Positions 48,833 to 61,801 of a DNA stretch of 64,000 nt are shown here, in pieces. The stretch is from Pontederia crassipes (Eukaryota; Streptophyta; Magnoliopsida; Commelinales; Pontederiaceae). The stretch covers positions 2,919,001-2,983,000 of the forward strand of contig CM060191.1 of NCBI GenBank assembly GCA_030549335.1. The letters are read 5' to 3'. The notes under the pieces are model-generated. The model was given only the letters and a program-made list of their open reading frames with translations. It was not told where the DNA came from and ran no database searches. The translations under genes and the position numbers were made by a program. How positions within the stretch are numbered: position 1 is the stretch's first letter; each line of letters starts with the position of its first letter.

Positions 48833-51505
48833 ACAATTTTCTTGCAGTTTTTTTTAGGTTACAAAGTGATGGGTGATAGCTGCAGCATAAGTAAAAGTAG
48901 GTAATGTTAGTGTATGAGCTGAGGGAGCTATGAATTTCCAGTCCGGGTCAAGTAAAAAAAAATTGCTCCCAAGTTTAGAAGGAATGTCTAACCTCAATTA
49001 TATTTTCAAGTTTTTTTTCTTACTATTCTAAAAAAATGACATTGCAATGAAAATTAATCACTTAGAAGTGATAACCTTCATCGCCATGAATTCACTATTT
49101 TACTCAAAAGAATAAAATATTATCAAATTCAAAGTACTTCAAGTTGAATAAACAAGCATATAAGTTCCGAAGAAAAAGTAGAATGTAAGGAAACATTATA
49201 CAATTTGAGTCACAAAATGTGATTAAACAAAAATTATAAGTCCCACCAAACAGAAAACGTGGACTTCAAAATAACTTGACAATATACTTTTTATTTCTGT
49301 TATCGATTAATGTTCGGTATTCAGCGGTTTCTTTTCTTCTTCGTCTCCATTGTCGATTTCTGCAACTTTTTTTCTCTTCTTCTTCTGACGACCACTTGTT
49401 CAACCACTTTCTCTGGCCTGTTCTCCAATACGATGTTAATTACTATTAACGGGTGGTTGCTTCACGGCACTTGCCAAATCGTGAGAGGTTCGATCCCACC
49501 ATCCATTTAACCGTGGACGGTGGCCGATCAACGTGCGGCAAATTGAATTGCTTTTTTTGTACGGAGCTGCCGGCATAGTTTCAATCTAGTGGAATGATGA
49601 ACATGCGAAATTTAATGGGAGTGTCGAGTGCAATTTTAAGTCTCAATTTATTTTTCTTTGTTTTTGTCGTGCTTCATTAATGATTTTTGGAGTTATGCCA
49701 AAAGGAAAGAGAAAAAGGTAAGGAATATTCTTAACTTAAGCGATTATTTGTTCAATTATTAGGTTTTATTCGACAAGATAATTTTTGAGGTTTTTTTAAT
49801 TCGTTTTCTCACCAACTAAAAGATGTGACATTACGCCACTTATTTTTGTTTTCTTTGACTTTTTTTTTCATTATCCCATTACATTTTTAATCATTGTTAT
49901 AACTTGAGAAACTTAGGTAATAGCAAATAAACCATGTATTTTTTAAGTTATTTTTATTTTTTGCTTATCTCAATTGTATTTTAATTTATTGACCCAATGA
50001 TTGGACTGATAATTCGAGATTATATAAGATATGAAGTTGAAATAGTTCGAAAAGGATAAATAAATGTCTTAAGATAAGTTCGGAAATATTTTAAATTTTT
50101 AGAGAGGAAAGCCAAAAGAAGTATTATATTATCTCACATGATATGTCTTGTAGTGGGGTGTTATACAGTGCATTTTTTTTACCTACATTTATTATTTATC
50201 TTATCTTCCACGGCATTTTGAAGAATAAGTGGGCCCTCGGGAAGGCCCACTATCCATTAACGGCCGACTAAACAACGTGACCTGGGACCCGCTTGCTCGT
50301 GTCCCCGATGTAGTGGGGCGTACGAGGAACGCAACCAACGGTCGGCCTGGATACACGTGTCAAACGCCCACGTGATCGATTATGGCGATTAGATTCGTTG
50401 CAAATTTTATTCTGAAACAGTAAATGTAATAAAAATATATTTATTTTTACTTTTTCTTCTTTTATTATTGCTTCCACTTTTTATCCAAAAAAGTAATAAG
50501 AATATTCGACAACCACCACTTTATGATTCGTTCAAATATAGTTAAAGAGAAGGGAATGTTATAGAAGAGATATGCAAATTACTGAGAGAAAAAGATGGTG
50601 AATCAATGGAAGGGATAGAGACTGAGTAACTAAGGAGAAGAAAATAAAATAATATTTAAATAATAATTTTATTTCAACAAAGATGACATTCATATATATA
50701 TATATATATATTAGATATGGAGAAAAAGGAGAATATATATATATATAAGAGATGGAGAAAAAGGAAAATATTTGTTCTTTTTTATTCTCCTCCTAGTTAC
50801 TAATTTAGTCGACTCATCTCCTTTCTATTTGTTCATTTTATTTGTTTTTACTTTTTATATTCTCTTCTACATTCATATAATCGACATAAAAACATATAAA
50901 ATAATATAATTCTAATTTAACTGAGATGATATTTATATAACATTAAGTATGTATTCCATGGAAGATTTGTCATCAACCCCATAAACTTACTCAATATAAA
51001 AAAATAAGAATTCAATTAGAATTTTAAGATAGTTTTCTTAAATAAATTAAAATTGATCCACTCAAACTAAAGCCCTATTTCAAAAAAATTGTAGGAGCTC
51101 GAAGGCTCACTTTTTATTGATATTATTAACTCACGAGTCATTATTTTTTATTATTCATTTAATAGTTTTATATGATTTAAATCAATTATATTTTGAAACT
51201 CTCACTTGATATATTCCAAAGTTAGGTATTGAGGTTTACATTTGACTCTTAACATTAAATATATATTATATTTAGTTTATTGTTATTATTTGAATTTTAT
51301 AGATAATATTTTATTAATGTATGGATCCAAAAATTGGTCCGCTAAATTATGTTCTTTTATTTTTCAACATACTTTTAGGATGATTTATTATTTTAAGCCA
51401 AACGGAAGGACATTGAATTATCTTATTAGAATTAACCTTCACTAAAACTAAAACGAATTAGACATATGTTTGCTTATCTCAAATATATTAATAATTATTT
51501 TGTTA
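48833..51505. other. Intergenic DNA, no gene recognised
   Basis: Mostly AT-rich. A GC-balanced island at about 50225-50400 carries two CACGTG cores, at 50354-50359 and 50369-50374. No coding sequence is recognisable. (TA)n tracts occur near 50694-50710. Confidence 0.45.
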
Positions 51506-51514
51506 AAATTTTAA

Positions 51515-51701
51515 GATTTATTTTCTTAAATCTCTTCTGAATTATAACGATTTTTCGTGTCTAACTTTTAATTGTATAGTTACGGTATGTCGTTTCTAAA
51601 TTTTATCCCAAATTTTCTTCTGTTTAATTATTTTAATTTTTCTATTATTTTCAAATTTTTATTTATGATAAAATTAAAATGTACTTCTACAAAATGTTCT
51701 C

Positions 51702-51795
<94 letters not shown>

Positions 51796-52025
51796 GTAGA
51801 AATATTTTAAAAAGAAGATCTTTGACATTGCTACTTGTCAAAATATTTTATTTTAAACATAAAAAATGAGTTCATGACATTTTAATTTCTATAAACAAAA
51901 AATATTAAAAATTGATGGAAGAATTGAAATGAAAATCACAATAAAATTTAGGAGTCTCGATAAGTTCATAGTTTAATATTAGACACGAAAAACTATTATA
52001 CTTATGAGGACGTTTTAGGAAATTC
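51515..52025. mobile_element. Foldback TIR element of MULE type with (AAT)n centre, 511 bp
   Basis: The arms are inverted copies: TTTTTCGTGTCTAA in the left arm is mirrored in the right arm (TTAGACACGAAAAA), as are TCTAAATTTTAT and CTAAATTTTATT-type blocks. A perfect 9-bp direct repeat, AAATTTTAA, flanks it at 51506-51514 and 52026-52034. The centre is taken by an (AAT)n tract of about 31 units (51702-51794). No transposase is present. Confidence 0.72.
51702..51794. repeat. (AAT)n microsatellite, about 31 units
   Basis: An uninterrupted run of 93 bases located at the centre of the foldback element at 51515-52025. Confidence 0.97.
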
Positions 52026-52034
52026 AAATTTTAA

Positions 52035-53290
52035 ATATAAGAAATAAAAAAATGAATTGCTTTATAAAGTCACAGTGCAAAATTAATTTAGAACGAGATT
52101 TGGTTAACTTCTCCCAGTTGCCTGTCACAAAAATGAAATATATATTGATATATGTATAAGGAAATTTAAATTTAATCATGATGAAGACAAATTCGGAAGT
52201 GAGTCATTAATTATATTCTTGTGCGATTATTTTTCGTTAACCATCGTCTTTTTCATGACACTGTTTCCTACTTGTGAAACTGTTCATACTTCTTGAAAAT
52301 TCATATTTTTTATGTAGCGATAATAAAATTTATAATAAGAATTAGAGGTTAATGAGTATGTATAGCACTCCGTTCTACATTTTGATGTAGAGTACTTATT
52401 TCTTATTATTTAATAAATTTAATAATTATAATTTATGATTAAATTAATCATATACTTATTAAATTAAGAAATATATATTTATTAATATAATTTGATAATA
52501 AAAAAGTATTATATAAAATTAAATAAATTACTATCGTTAAATTAGTCATATTTATTAAAATAATTTCATCATGATCATCGAATAATTCAATATTCTTAAC
52601 CTTATTTATATTTATTATTTAACACATACTTTAACTTAATATATATTTATTTTATTAATTTAATAAATAAAATGAGTGATGTTCTACATGAAATGCTCGC
52701 CAATATATTTTCATTAAGAAGTAGATAAAGAAAAGACTGCACACTTTTTGTCCGAAAGGAAAAAAAAAATAGAAAACGTAAAGATAATATTAAAAGGAAG
52801 ATGGGGATGCCTGTAACTGTCAGTGTCAGCACTGGATGTGGCAATGAGCTCTCTCTCTCTCTCTCACATGTCTGCTCAACTTTTTTTTTTAATTTATTTT
52901 TTTAAGGCAAATTAATTCCAGTGGATTGGAACTGACAAGAAATATAATTTTCAATTCCCAAATCATTCATATTTGTGATAATAAAAAAGTTTTTCTTTAC
53001 AATTCCCAAAAGATCAATTTCAATAAAACAGTGAGGTATTCTAAAAACCATGTAAAATGAGGCAACTAATGTGATGTTTCTTTTTTACTTTTTTTATTGG
53101 TTCCTCATTTCTCTCCCACCGCACCAACCACTACTTGACACCAAAATAAAAATTTGGAAGAAAAACATATATTTTTTTCCTTTTTCACACATAAAATTAT
53201 CATGACATCAAAACTATTTATTGATAACAACTATCACATCAGCAAATCTATTTCTCGTTTCTATTTTTATTTCATTATTTAAAAAAAAAT
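52035..53290. promoter_or_regulatory. Region upstream of PHYC
   Basis: The DNA is AT-rich with a short CT tract at about 52850-52865. The PHYC promoter must lie here or close by. No element such as a TATA box can be placed with confidence, and no other gene is seen. Confidence 0.4.
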
Positions 53291-53914
53291 ATGTTTTTTT
53301 TTACTTTTTATTACCTTTTTTTCATCTTCTTCTTTAACTTCTCCCTATTGGGCGACCTCTTCATTGCCTTCCCGTACCCACAAACAGAGATCTATCTCTC
53401 TCCTCTCTCTCTCTCTCCCCCCCCCCCCACAATTTATACAAACTCCATCTTCTTCTTCTCGTTCGTCCTCCTCCAGTTGTGTGGCTGGCTTTGTTTGCTG
53501 CTGTTAAACCCCACAGAGGCTTTAATTCAATCCATTTGTCCACCTCCACCTCCGCCCCCAGCACCCTGTTTTGGCCCTTTCGGTGTTGGGGGTTTTCGCC
53601 TTCTCAAGCCCCAAGTTCCAAATCCCAATCCCCAATTCCTATCCCTTCATCTCTGTCTACATGTCATTTGTTCGAGCAATCGCCTTCATCACTTCGACCA
53701 AGTCGTCCACTTTCTCCCTGTCGATTCGCGCCGATGGAGCGAAGTATATGATCTGCTTTCTTCTTCTGCTTCTTCCTGTCGCCGCTTCTGTTCCTTGAGA
53801 ACGAACCGCGAAATTCGTCCCCTTTTTTGCGCTGCAGAGAACAAAATAGAAGAGTCCTTTTTCCCGGCGAGGTGAGAAAAAAAGGTTCTTTTTTTGGTTG
53901 ATCCGCCGGTAGAT
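53291..53914 (+). promoter_or_regulatory. Pyrimidine-rich PHYC 5' leader with upstream ORF
   Basis: The 600 bases before the PHYC ATG are CT-rich and GC-balanced, like a long 5' UTR. Within it, an ATG at 53661 opens a 45-codon frame that stops at 53798, ending in a hydrophobic stretch (CFLLLLLPVAASVP). It lies wholly upstream of the PHYC start, so it could affect initiation if the leader is unspliced. Transcript ends are not known. Confidence 0.45.
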
Positions 53915-56900
53915 ATGTCGAACCGGGCGGCGAGCTCGCGGAGCAGCTCGGCGCGGTCGAAGCACACCGCACGCGTGGCGGCGCAGACGTCCCTGGACGC
54001 GAAGCTGCACGCGGACTTCGAGGACTCCAACCACCCGTTTCACTATTACTCTTCTTCCTCCGGCGGTGGCAGCGCCGCCGGAGGAGGCCGCGGCGGGGGA
54101 GTCGTCCCTCCGGCGTCTACTTCCAACGTCTCCGCCTACCTCGAGCGTATGCAGCGGGGCCGCTTAATCCAGCCTTTTGGGTGTCTGCTGGCCGTCGAGG
54201 ACCATACGTTCGCCGTGCTCGCGTACAGCGAGAACGCTCCGGAGATGCTCGACCTCGCGCCCCACGCCGTCCCCAACATGGACCAGCGCGAGGCCCTCTA
54301 CATCGGCGCTGACGCCCGCACCCTCTTCCGCTCCCCGTCCTCCGTCGCCCTCCAAAAGGCCGCCAGCTTCGGCGACGTCAACCTCCTCAACCCCATCCTC
54401 GTCCATTGCCGGAGCTCAGGCAAGCCGTTCTATGCGATCATGCACAGGATTGACGTCGGCCTTGTCATCGACCTCGAACCCGTCAACCCCGCCGACGTCC
54501 CCGTCACGGCCGCCGGCGCGCTCAAGTCATATAAATTGGCTGCCAAGGCTATCTCCAGGTTGCAGTCCTTGCCAAGTGGCAACATCTCCCTCCTCTGCGA
54601 CGTGTTGGTTCGGGAGGTCAGCGAGCTCACGGGATACGACCGGGTGATGGCCTACAAATTCCACGAGGATGAGCACGGGGAGGTCATAGCTGAGTGCCGG
54701 AGGCCAGATTTGGAGCCGTACCTCGGCCTGCATTACCCTGCCACTGACATCCCACAGGCTTCAAGGTTTCTCTTCATGAAGAACAAAGTCCGGATGATAT
54801 GCGACTGCAATGCATCTCCCGTGAAGGTCATCCAGGACAAGCGATTGCATCAGCCTCTGAGCCTCGGAGGCTCAACGCTCAGAGCTCCGCACGGCTGTCA
54901 TGCACAGTACATGGCCAACATGGGTTCTATTGCGTCCCTTGTGATGTCCGTCACCATTAATGAAGACGACGACGAAGCCCTCAGCGATCCGCAGCAGCAG
55001 CAGCAGCAGCGACAACAACAGCAGCAGCATCACAAGGGGAGGAAGCTGTGGGGACTTGTGGTCTGCCATCACACCACTATGAGGTTTGTGCCGTTTCCAC
55101 TCAGATACGCCTGCGAATTTCTGATGCAGGTTTTTGGAATTCAGCTGAACAAAGAGGTGGAGTTGGCAGCTCAGGCAAAGGAGAAGCACATCCTTCGGAC
55201 ACAGACAGTTCTTTGCGATATGCTTCTGCGAGATGCTCCTATAGGCATCTTCACTCAATCTCCCAATGTTATGGATCTTGTTAAGTGCGACGGTGCCGCG
55301 CTGTACTACAAGAATCAATTCTGGTTGCTTAATACGACGCCGACAGAGCAGCAAATAAAGGATCTTGCAGTGTGGCTTATGGAGTGCCACGATGGGTCTA
55401 CCGGATTGAGCACAGACAGCCTGACGGAAGCTGGCTATCCCGGAGCTGCAGAATTAGGAGATGCTATTTGCGGAATGGCTGCGATTAGGATTAGTTCCAA
55501 AGGTTTTATCTTTTGGTTCCGTTCACACACAGCAAAGGAGATTAAGTGGGGCGGTGCGAAGCATGAGCCTGGTGATAAAGATGAAGATGGTCAGAAGATG
55601 CACCCCCGGTCTTCCTTCAAGGCCTTCTTGGAGGTGGTGAAACGAAGGAGTCTTCCATGGGAGGACGTAGAGATGGATGCAATCCATTCATTGCAGCTCA
55701 TACTGCAGGGTTCCCTGCAGGATGAAATCTTGGACGTTGATTCCAAGACCATTGTCAATGCACCACTTGATGATGCAAAGAAGATCAGAGCAGTGGACGA
55801 ACTGCGTACTGTCACGAATGAAATGGTTCGCCTTATTGAAACAGCAACAGCACCTATTTGGGCTGTGGATGCATCTGGTAGCATTAACGGGTGGAACACC
55901 AAGGTAGCTGAGCTTACTGGGGTGCCTGCGAATGAGGCAATAGGGAAACCACTGATTGATCTAGTGGAAGATGATTCCATTGATGCGGTAAAAGACATAC
56001 TACGTTTTGCTTTACAAGGTGATCACAATTTGTATTGCTTGATTCTTATATTTTTCTTCACTTGTAGTGTTATTCCTTCATTGCTAATGGTTATCCTTTT
56101 CATCATCTTTTCCTTTTGCTAATTTTCTTTTTTTGTCACTCCAGGAAAAGAAGAGAAAAATGTGGAGATCAAACTTAAATCTTCTCGCCAAACGGTTGAC
56201 GCCAGTGGTCCTGTCATACTGGTTATTAATGCTTGTTGTAGTCGTGACATAAAGGACAATGTTGTTGGAGTCTGCTTTGTCGCACAAGATGTGACTGGCC
56301 AGAGGATGATTATGGACAAATACACTCGTATTCAAGGTGATTATGTTGCAATAGTGAGAAACCCAAATGAACTAATCCCTCCCATATTCATAACCGATGA
56401 GAAAGGTTTCTGTTGTGAGTGGAATGCAGCTATGCAGAAGCTAACTGGTTTAGATAGGGAGAATGCAGTTGATAAGATGCTTGTTGGGGAAGTGTTCTGC
56501 CTTTGTGGCTTTGGCTGTAGAGTCAAGGACCAAGATGCATTAACGAAACTGAAAATATTGCTTAATGGTGTCATTGCAGAACAAGAAGTAGAGAGGTCAC
56601 TATTTGGATTTTTTAACATGAGTGGCAAGTATGTTGAGGCATTGCTTTCTGTGAACAGAAGAACTGATACACAGGGTAAAATTACTGGGGCGTTATGCTT
56701 TTTGTGCGTTGCCAGTCCAGAACTTCGAAGTGCATTGCAGGTGCAGAAAAAATCCGAGCAAGCTGCGGTGAGCAGTATGAAAGAATTAACTTATATTCGT
56801 CAAGGAGTAAAGACTTCCCTTGGTGGAGTTTTGTTTATGCACAATTTGTTGGAATCATCTGAACTAAATGAGGAGCAAAAAACAATTTTAAGAAAAAAGG

Positions 56901-59900
56901 CCCTCTGCCAAGATCAATTAGCAAAGATCTTAGATGATGTAGATCTAGAAAGCATTGAACAATGGTACGTTAACTTATTCTTTTCACTTGATTTCATGAA
57001 TGCTAATGGAGGAATAAAATTAACAAAGTTATGAAGAGAAATTATATTCTTTGCTGACATAAACATAAAAAAATATTGTTACAGCAGTTTCTTATGATGT
57101 ACTCATGAAGCTCATTGATTTTTGTTTAGCAAATGAAACTTGATGTTTTTGAACACTTAGTCTGTCTAGGATGCAGCCATGAAAAGTTAAATTGAAATAT
57201 GTAATGCATTTGTTTGCTGGTGTTATCTTTAGTTCTCAACTTCTCGTCTGTATTAAGGTATTTTAGGTTAAGGTTAGTTCCCTTCGGAGTTATTAAAATT
57301 GTTTTCAAAGATTGAATAGTAATCTAAAAATTGATCTTTCAAAGAATGAAATGATATGAAGGAGATGTGTTTATCAACTATTTTCACGAAGGCCTTGTTG
57401 ACTTAAATTATTTTACCTAAATTCATAGTATGATTATTTTCCTTCTATTTATTGTAATTGATAGATTGCTCAGATACTTATCTGATGTTTACTTGCATAC
57501 AGCTATATGGAGCTAAACACTGTTGAATTTAATCTTGGGGAAGCTCTGGATGCAGTCATCGTACAGGGGAAGGGTCTGACCAGGGAAAGGCATTTAGTGC
57601 TTACTGAAGATTGGCCTGCAGAAGTATTATCCATGTATTTATACGGGGATAATTTGAGACTGCAGCAAGTTCTAGCCGATTACTTGTGTACAACACTTCA
57701 ATTTACACCAGCATCTGGAGGATCAATTACATTACAGGTCAAAATACGAAAAGAGCATATAGGGACAGGCGTGCACTTTGCTCATATTGAATTCAGGTAA
57801 ATCTCAATCTGCTTGCAATTTTCTAGAAATAAATAATAATGATTTATATGTCAATTATTATGTGCACAAATTAACTGATAGCCTATGCCTGAATCTTTTT
57901 ATACAATGTCTTTATTTTGATGTTGTAATGAACATTCATCCCTTACCTTTGATATGACATTGCAATGTGAACAAACCTCTCTATGATGAACAATCCGGTG
58001 GAAGCAAGCTTAGATTCCATTAGTTCTAACCCTTATTCTAAAATCCTTGAAAGGGAAGAAATTTCAGAGTTAGATAGATACCACTTGTACAAAATATTGG
58101 TTCGTAATTTTTAACTTCATATATTACTAATTATTAATTCTCTAGGTTCCAAGATAGGCTTTGAGAATGTTATGAGTATGCTCAGGGATTTCTCAAAAGA
58201 AGAGAGAAAACGAGGTTTATGATGATGTGATATAAGCACAACTTTCTTTAACTTCATGTTTCAATTTTCATTGATTAGGAGGCTCTGAGCCTTTTGGCTA
58301 TCATTGAAGACAGCATGAAACAACAACAACAACAAAGCCTTATCCTACTAGGTGGGGTCGACTACATGGATCATACGACGTCATTCCACTCTATTAGTAA
58401 CCAAACCTTTCGCTATATTATTCACCAATAGATCTTGCTCTACTAGTTCGCTAAGTGTCCGCCTTGGCCTCCCTCTCCCTTTTTTAATCAGACTCCAAAT
58501 TATTTGATCTACTCTTCTTACTGGCGCATCTAATGGTCTTCTCTGAACATGACCAAACCATCTCAAACGATTCTCTACCATTTTCTCACTAATAGGAGCC
58601 ACTCCGACTCGTTCACGTATATGGTCATTTCTAATCTTATCTAATCTTGTATGACCACACATCCATCTCAACATCCTCATTTCGGTTACTCCCATTTTAC
58701 GTTCATGTTGTCCCTTCATAGCCCAACATTCACTACCATATAACACTGTCGGTTTTATAGCAGTACGATAGAATTTTCCTTTAACTTTATTGGGTACTTT
58801 TCTATCACAAAGAACTCCAGTGGCTTTCCTCCACTTACACCAACCAGCTTGAATTCTATGATTAACATCGTCATCAATCTCATCATCTTGTCTTACAATT
58901 GATCCTAAATATTTAAACCTTGTCACTTGAGGAATTATATCCTCCCCTAGCCTAACTTCCAAATCGTCTCTAAGTTGTTTATTTGTGAAATTGCTATGCA
59001 TATATTCTGTTTTATTCCTACTTAAACGAAATTTTTTTGACTCCAACGTATTTCTTCATATTTCCAATTTTGTATTAATCTCCTCTTGAATCCGCTAAAA
59101 GTACTATATCATCCGCAAATAACATGCACTTTGGTACCTCCTCTGTGATACTCTCGGTTATAGCATCGATAACTAAGTTAAATAGATACGGGCTTAAAGC
59201 TGATCCTTGATGTAGGCCAATTCTTATAGGAAATTCATTTGTCTCACCTCCGGGTGTCCTAACCCTAGTCAATGCCCCATCGTACATATCTTGTATTACC
59301 TTAATGTAGGCAACACTCACCCTCTTCTTTTGCGAGACTTTCCAAAGTACATCCCTTGGTACTCGATCATACGCCTTTTCTAAGTCAATGAAAGCCATAT
59401 GTAAGTCTCTTCTCCTACTTCGATACTTCTCCATCATCCCCCTTAGTAAATAAATCGCCTCTGTAGTGGATCTTCCTGGCATGAACCCAAATTGTCTCTC
59501 AGAAATACTAGTCTCCATTCTCAATCTATGCTCAATCACTTTTTTCCATAATTCCATTGTGTGACTCATAAGTTTATTCCCTCTATAATTTGCACAATTC
59601 TGAATATCCCCTTTATTTTTGTAAATAGGAACTAATGTACTTAATCTCCAATCATCAGGCATCTTTTTCAACCGTAAAATCTCATTAAATAGTTTACATA
59701 ACCACAACACACATTTTTCTCCTAAACATTTTCAAACTTCAATCGGTATACCATCTGGTCCAACGGCTTTACCATTCTTCATTTTTCTTAAGAGCTTCGC
59801 TAACCTCCGAGACTCTAATTCTATGATAAAATGACCTATTAAGCTCACATTCGCTAACTGTCAAGTCCTCCAAATCACAACGGGAACCTTCACATCCATC

Positions 59901-61801
59901 ATTAAATAGCTTATAGAAATACTCTTCCCATCTGTTCTTAATATCTCCCTCAGTAACTAAAACCTTGCCAACTTCATTTTTTATGCATCTTACTTGATCC
60001 AAATTTCTCGACTCCTCTTTATTCCTTGCAATCTTGTAAATCCTTTGTTCACCAGCCTTTGTTCCTAACTTCTTATAAAACCCCTCATATGCTTTAGCAC
60101 GAGCATCACTAACTGCCTTCTTAGCCTCCCTTTTCGCCAAACGATACTTTTCTCAATTGTCAGAACTATTGTCCAAGTGTATCGCCTTGAAACAATTCTT
60201 CTTATTACGCACCTTTTCTTGGACCTCCTCATTCCACCACCAATTCTCCTTATCTCGTGGTCCAAAATCTTTTGATTCTCCTAAAATGGCTTTAGCAACC
60301 ATTTCAACTTTTTTTGTCACATTCTCCCACATGTTACTAGCATCTCCTTCTAACTCCCACACACTTTCCTCTAATAATTTACTTCTAAAAGTCTCTCGTT
60401 TCTCCCTCTTTAACTGCCACCACTTGATCTTTCAATAAAAACTGTTTGAGATTTTGGTTTTATACATTTCAATTGCATATTAAGAACTAACAATCTATGT
60501 TGTGTAGTCACCCTATGCCCAGGAATTACTTTGCAATTAGTACAGCGTCTTTTATCAGTATTTCTTGTCAAGAAAAAATCGATTTGAGACCTATGAGTTC
60601 CACTTTTGTATGTGATTAGATGTTCCTCTTTCTTCCTAAAACAAGTGTTGATAATCTTAAGGTCGTATGCTAAAGAAAAATCAATAATAGTTTGTCCTTC
60701 CTCATTCAACTCCCCAAAACCAAAATCACCATGAACCCTTGTCCTGCCTCTTTACCAACATGTCCATTAAGGTCTCCTCCAATATAAACTTTTTCGGTTG
60801 TTAGTATACTTTCAATCAAACCCTCAATATCTGCTCAAAACTTCTCCTTGAGATGTGATTCTGCTCCTACTTGGGGTGCATATGCACTAATAATGTTCAT
60901 AGTCTCCTTTCCAACAATTACTTTCACGGATATGATTCGATCCTCAATCCTTTTAACTTCCACAACATTCTTCCTCCATTCCGCATCCGCGATAATACCA
61001 ACACCATTCCTTCCTTTTATCTTACTTGTGTACCAAAGTTTGGAACCATTTAACATATTCTCTTTATTTCCTTCTCCTACCCACCTAGTTTCTTGCAAAT
61101 ATAAGATACTATTCTTACGCTAGTCCATTACTTGTGCCACCTCGAGGCGCTTCCCATTCAGCGTTCCAATGTTCCAAGAACCTAATATGACCTTAGTCTC
61201 ATGAACTAGTTTCTTTAATCGCCTCCGTCCATTAGAGTGCGGTAGCCCTTGCTCATTTAACACTGCATTCAAGCGAGGATGCAGCGGCTCTTGCTCTCTT
61301 TTCACTGTATCCGAGCTGTACAACGCGTTACTTACGGGTAACGACCTAGGATTAACACAATATATTCCTTGATCCTTGTTCATGAGATTCGACAGGATTT
61401 TACGCTGGCTGTCGGGGCCTAACACAACCCTCCTCCTTTATCCGGGCTTGGGACCAGTTATAAAACATAGGCGGAGTTGGAGACAACATGAAACATTTCG
61501 TTAAATTTTATTAGATACTCAAATGGCTTTCTCAGTGGCTTGAAAAGTTTCTTTTGGTCTTGGTTTAATGTCATTTCTAATTTGCAGGATCATTCATCCG
61601 GCACCAGGAATGCCGGAGGCTCTTATACAAGAGATGTTCCATCGTGGCCACCGAATCTCGCAAGAAGGTCTTAGTCTCAACATTGGCCAAAAACTCATAA
61701 AGATCATGAACGGCACTGTGCAATATCTTAGAGAAGCTGAAAGATCGTCTTTCATCATTCTAGTTGAGTTTCCATTGGTTCAACACACGGGAAGGAGATA
61801 G
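53915..61801 (+). CDS. PHYC: Phytochrome C
   Basis: PHYC is a red/far-red photoreceptor that moves from cytosol to nucleus and steers light responses and flowering. Four exons, 53915-56018, 56145-56964, 57503-57796 and 61588-61801, join in phase to 3432 nt, 1143 aa, close to the usual length. The domain order is a Ser/Gly-rich N-terminal extension (1-75), PAS, GAF with PATDIP (275-280) and chromophore-binding Cys328 in [16 protein letters not shown], two PAS repeats and a histidine-kinase-related domain. In the H-box-like segment ([12 protein letters not shown]) no His is present, as in plant phytochromes. [21 protein letters not shown] and LEFPLVQ-like end segments identify PHYC rather than PHYA/B. 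The start is the ATG at 53915. A Gln tract (360-371, CAG/CAA codons) expands a GAF loop. Intron 3 (3.8 kb) holds an antisense RTE LINE. All exon borders are GT/AG. Confidence 0.96.
58322..61478 (-). mobile_element. Degenerate RTE-type LINE, about 3.16 kb, in PHYC intron 3
   Basis: The element runs on the minus strand, opposite to PHYC. The 5' end (61478) begins CTCCGCCTATGTTTTATAAC and the 3' end has the (TTG)n tail that marks RTE elements. One reading frame, starting about 61383, encodes an APE-type endonuclease ([21 protein letters not shown]) followed by reverse transcriptase ([25 protein letters not shown]; catalytic [11 protein letters not shown] near 59100) and a C-terminal region ([15 protein letters not shown]). 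It is broken by several stops and frameshifts, so it is inactive. An imperfect 16-bp TSD (2 mismatches) lies at 58306-58321 and 61479-61494. Confidence 0.9.

Noticed and set aside
48471..48836. Arg/Glu-repeat open frame on the minus strand
   Set aside because: It is a translation of the (CT)n microsatellite.
49440..49510. tRNA-like B-box sequence (GGTTCGATCCC) near 49488
   Set aside because: The arms do not pair into a cloverleaf and no matching A-box or acceptor stem is found at the right distance; at most a chance or pol III relic.
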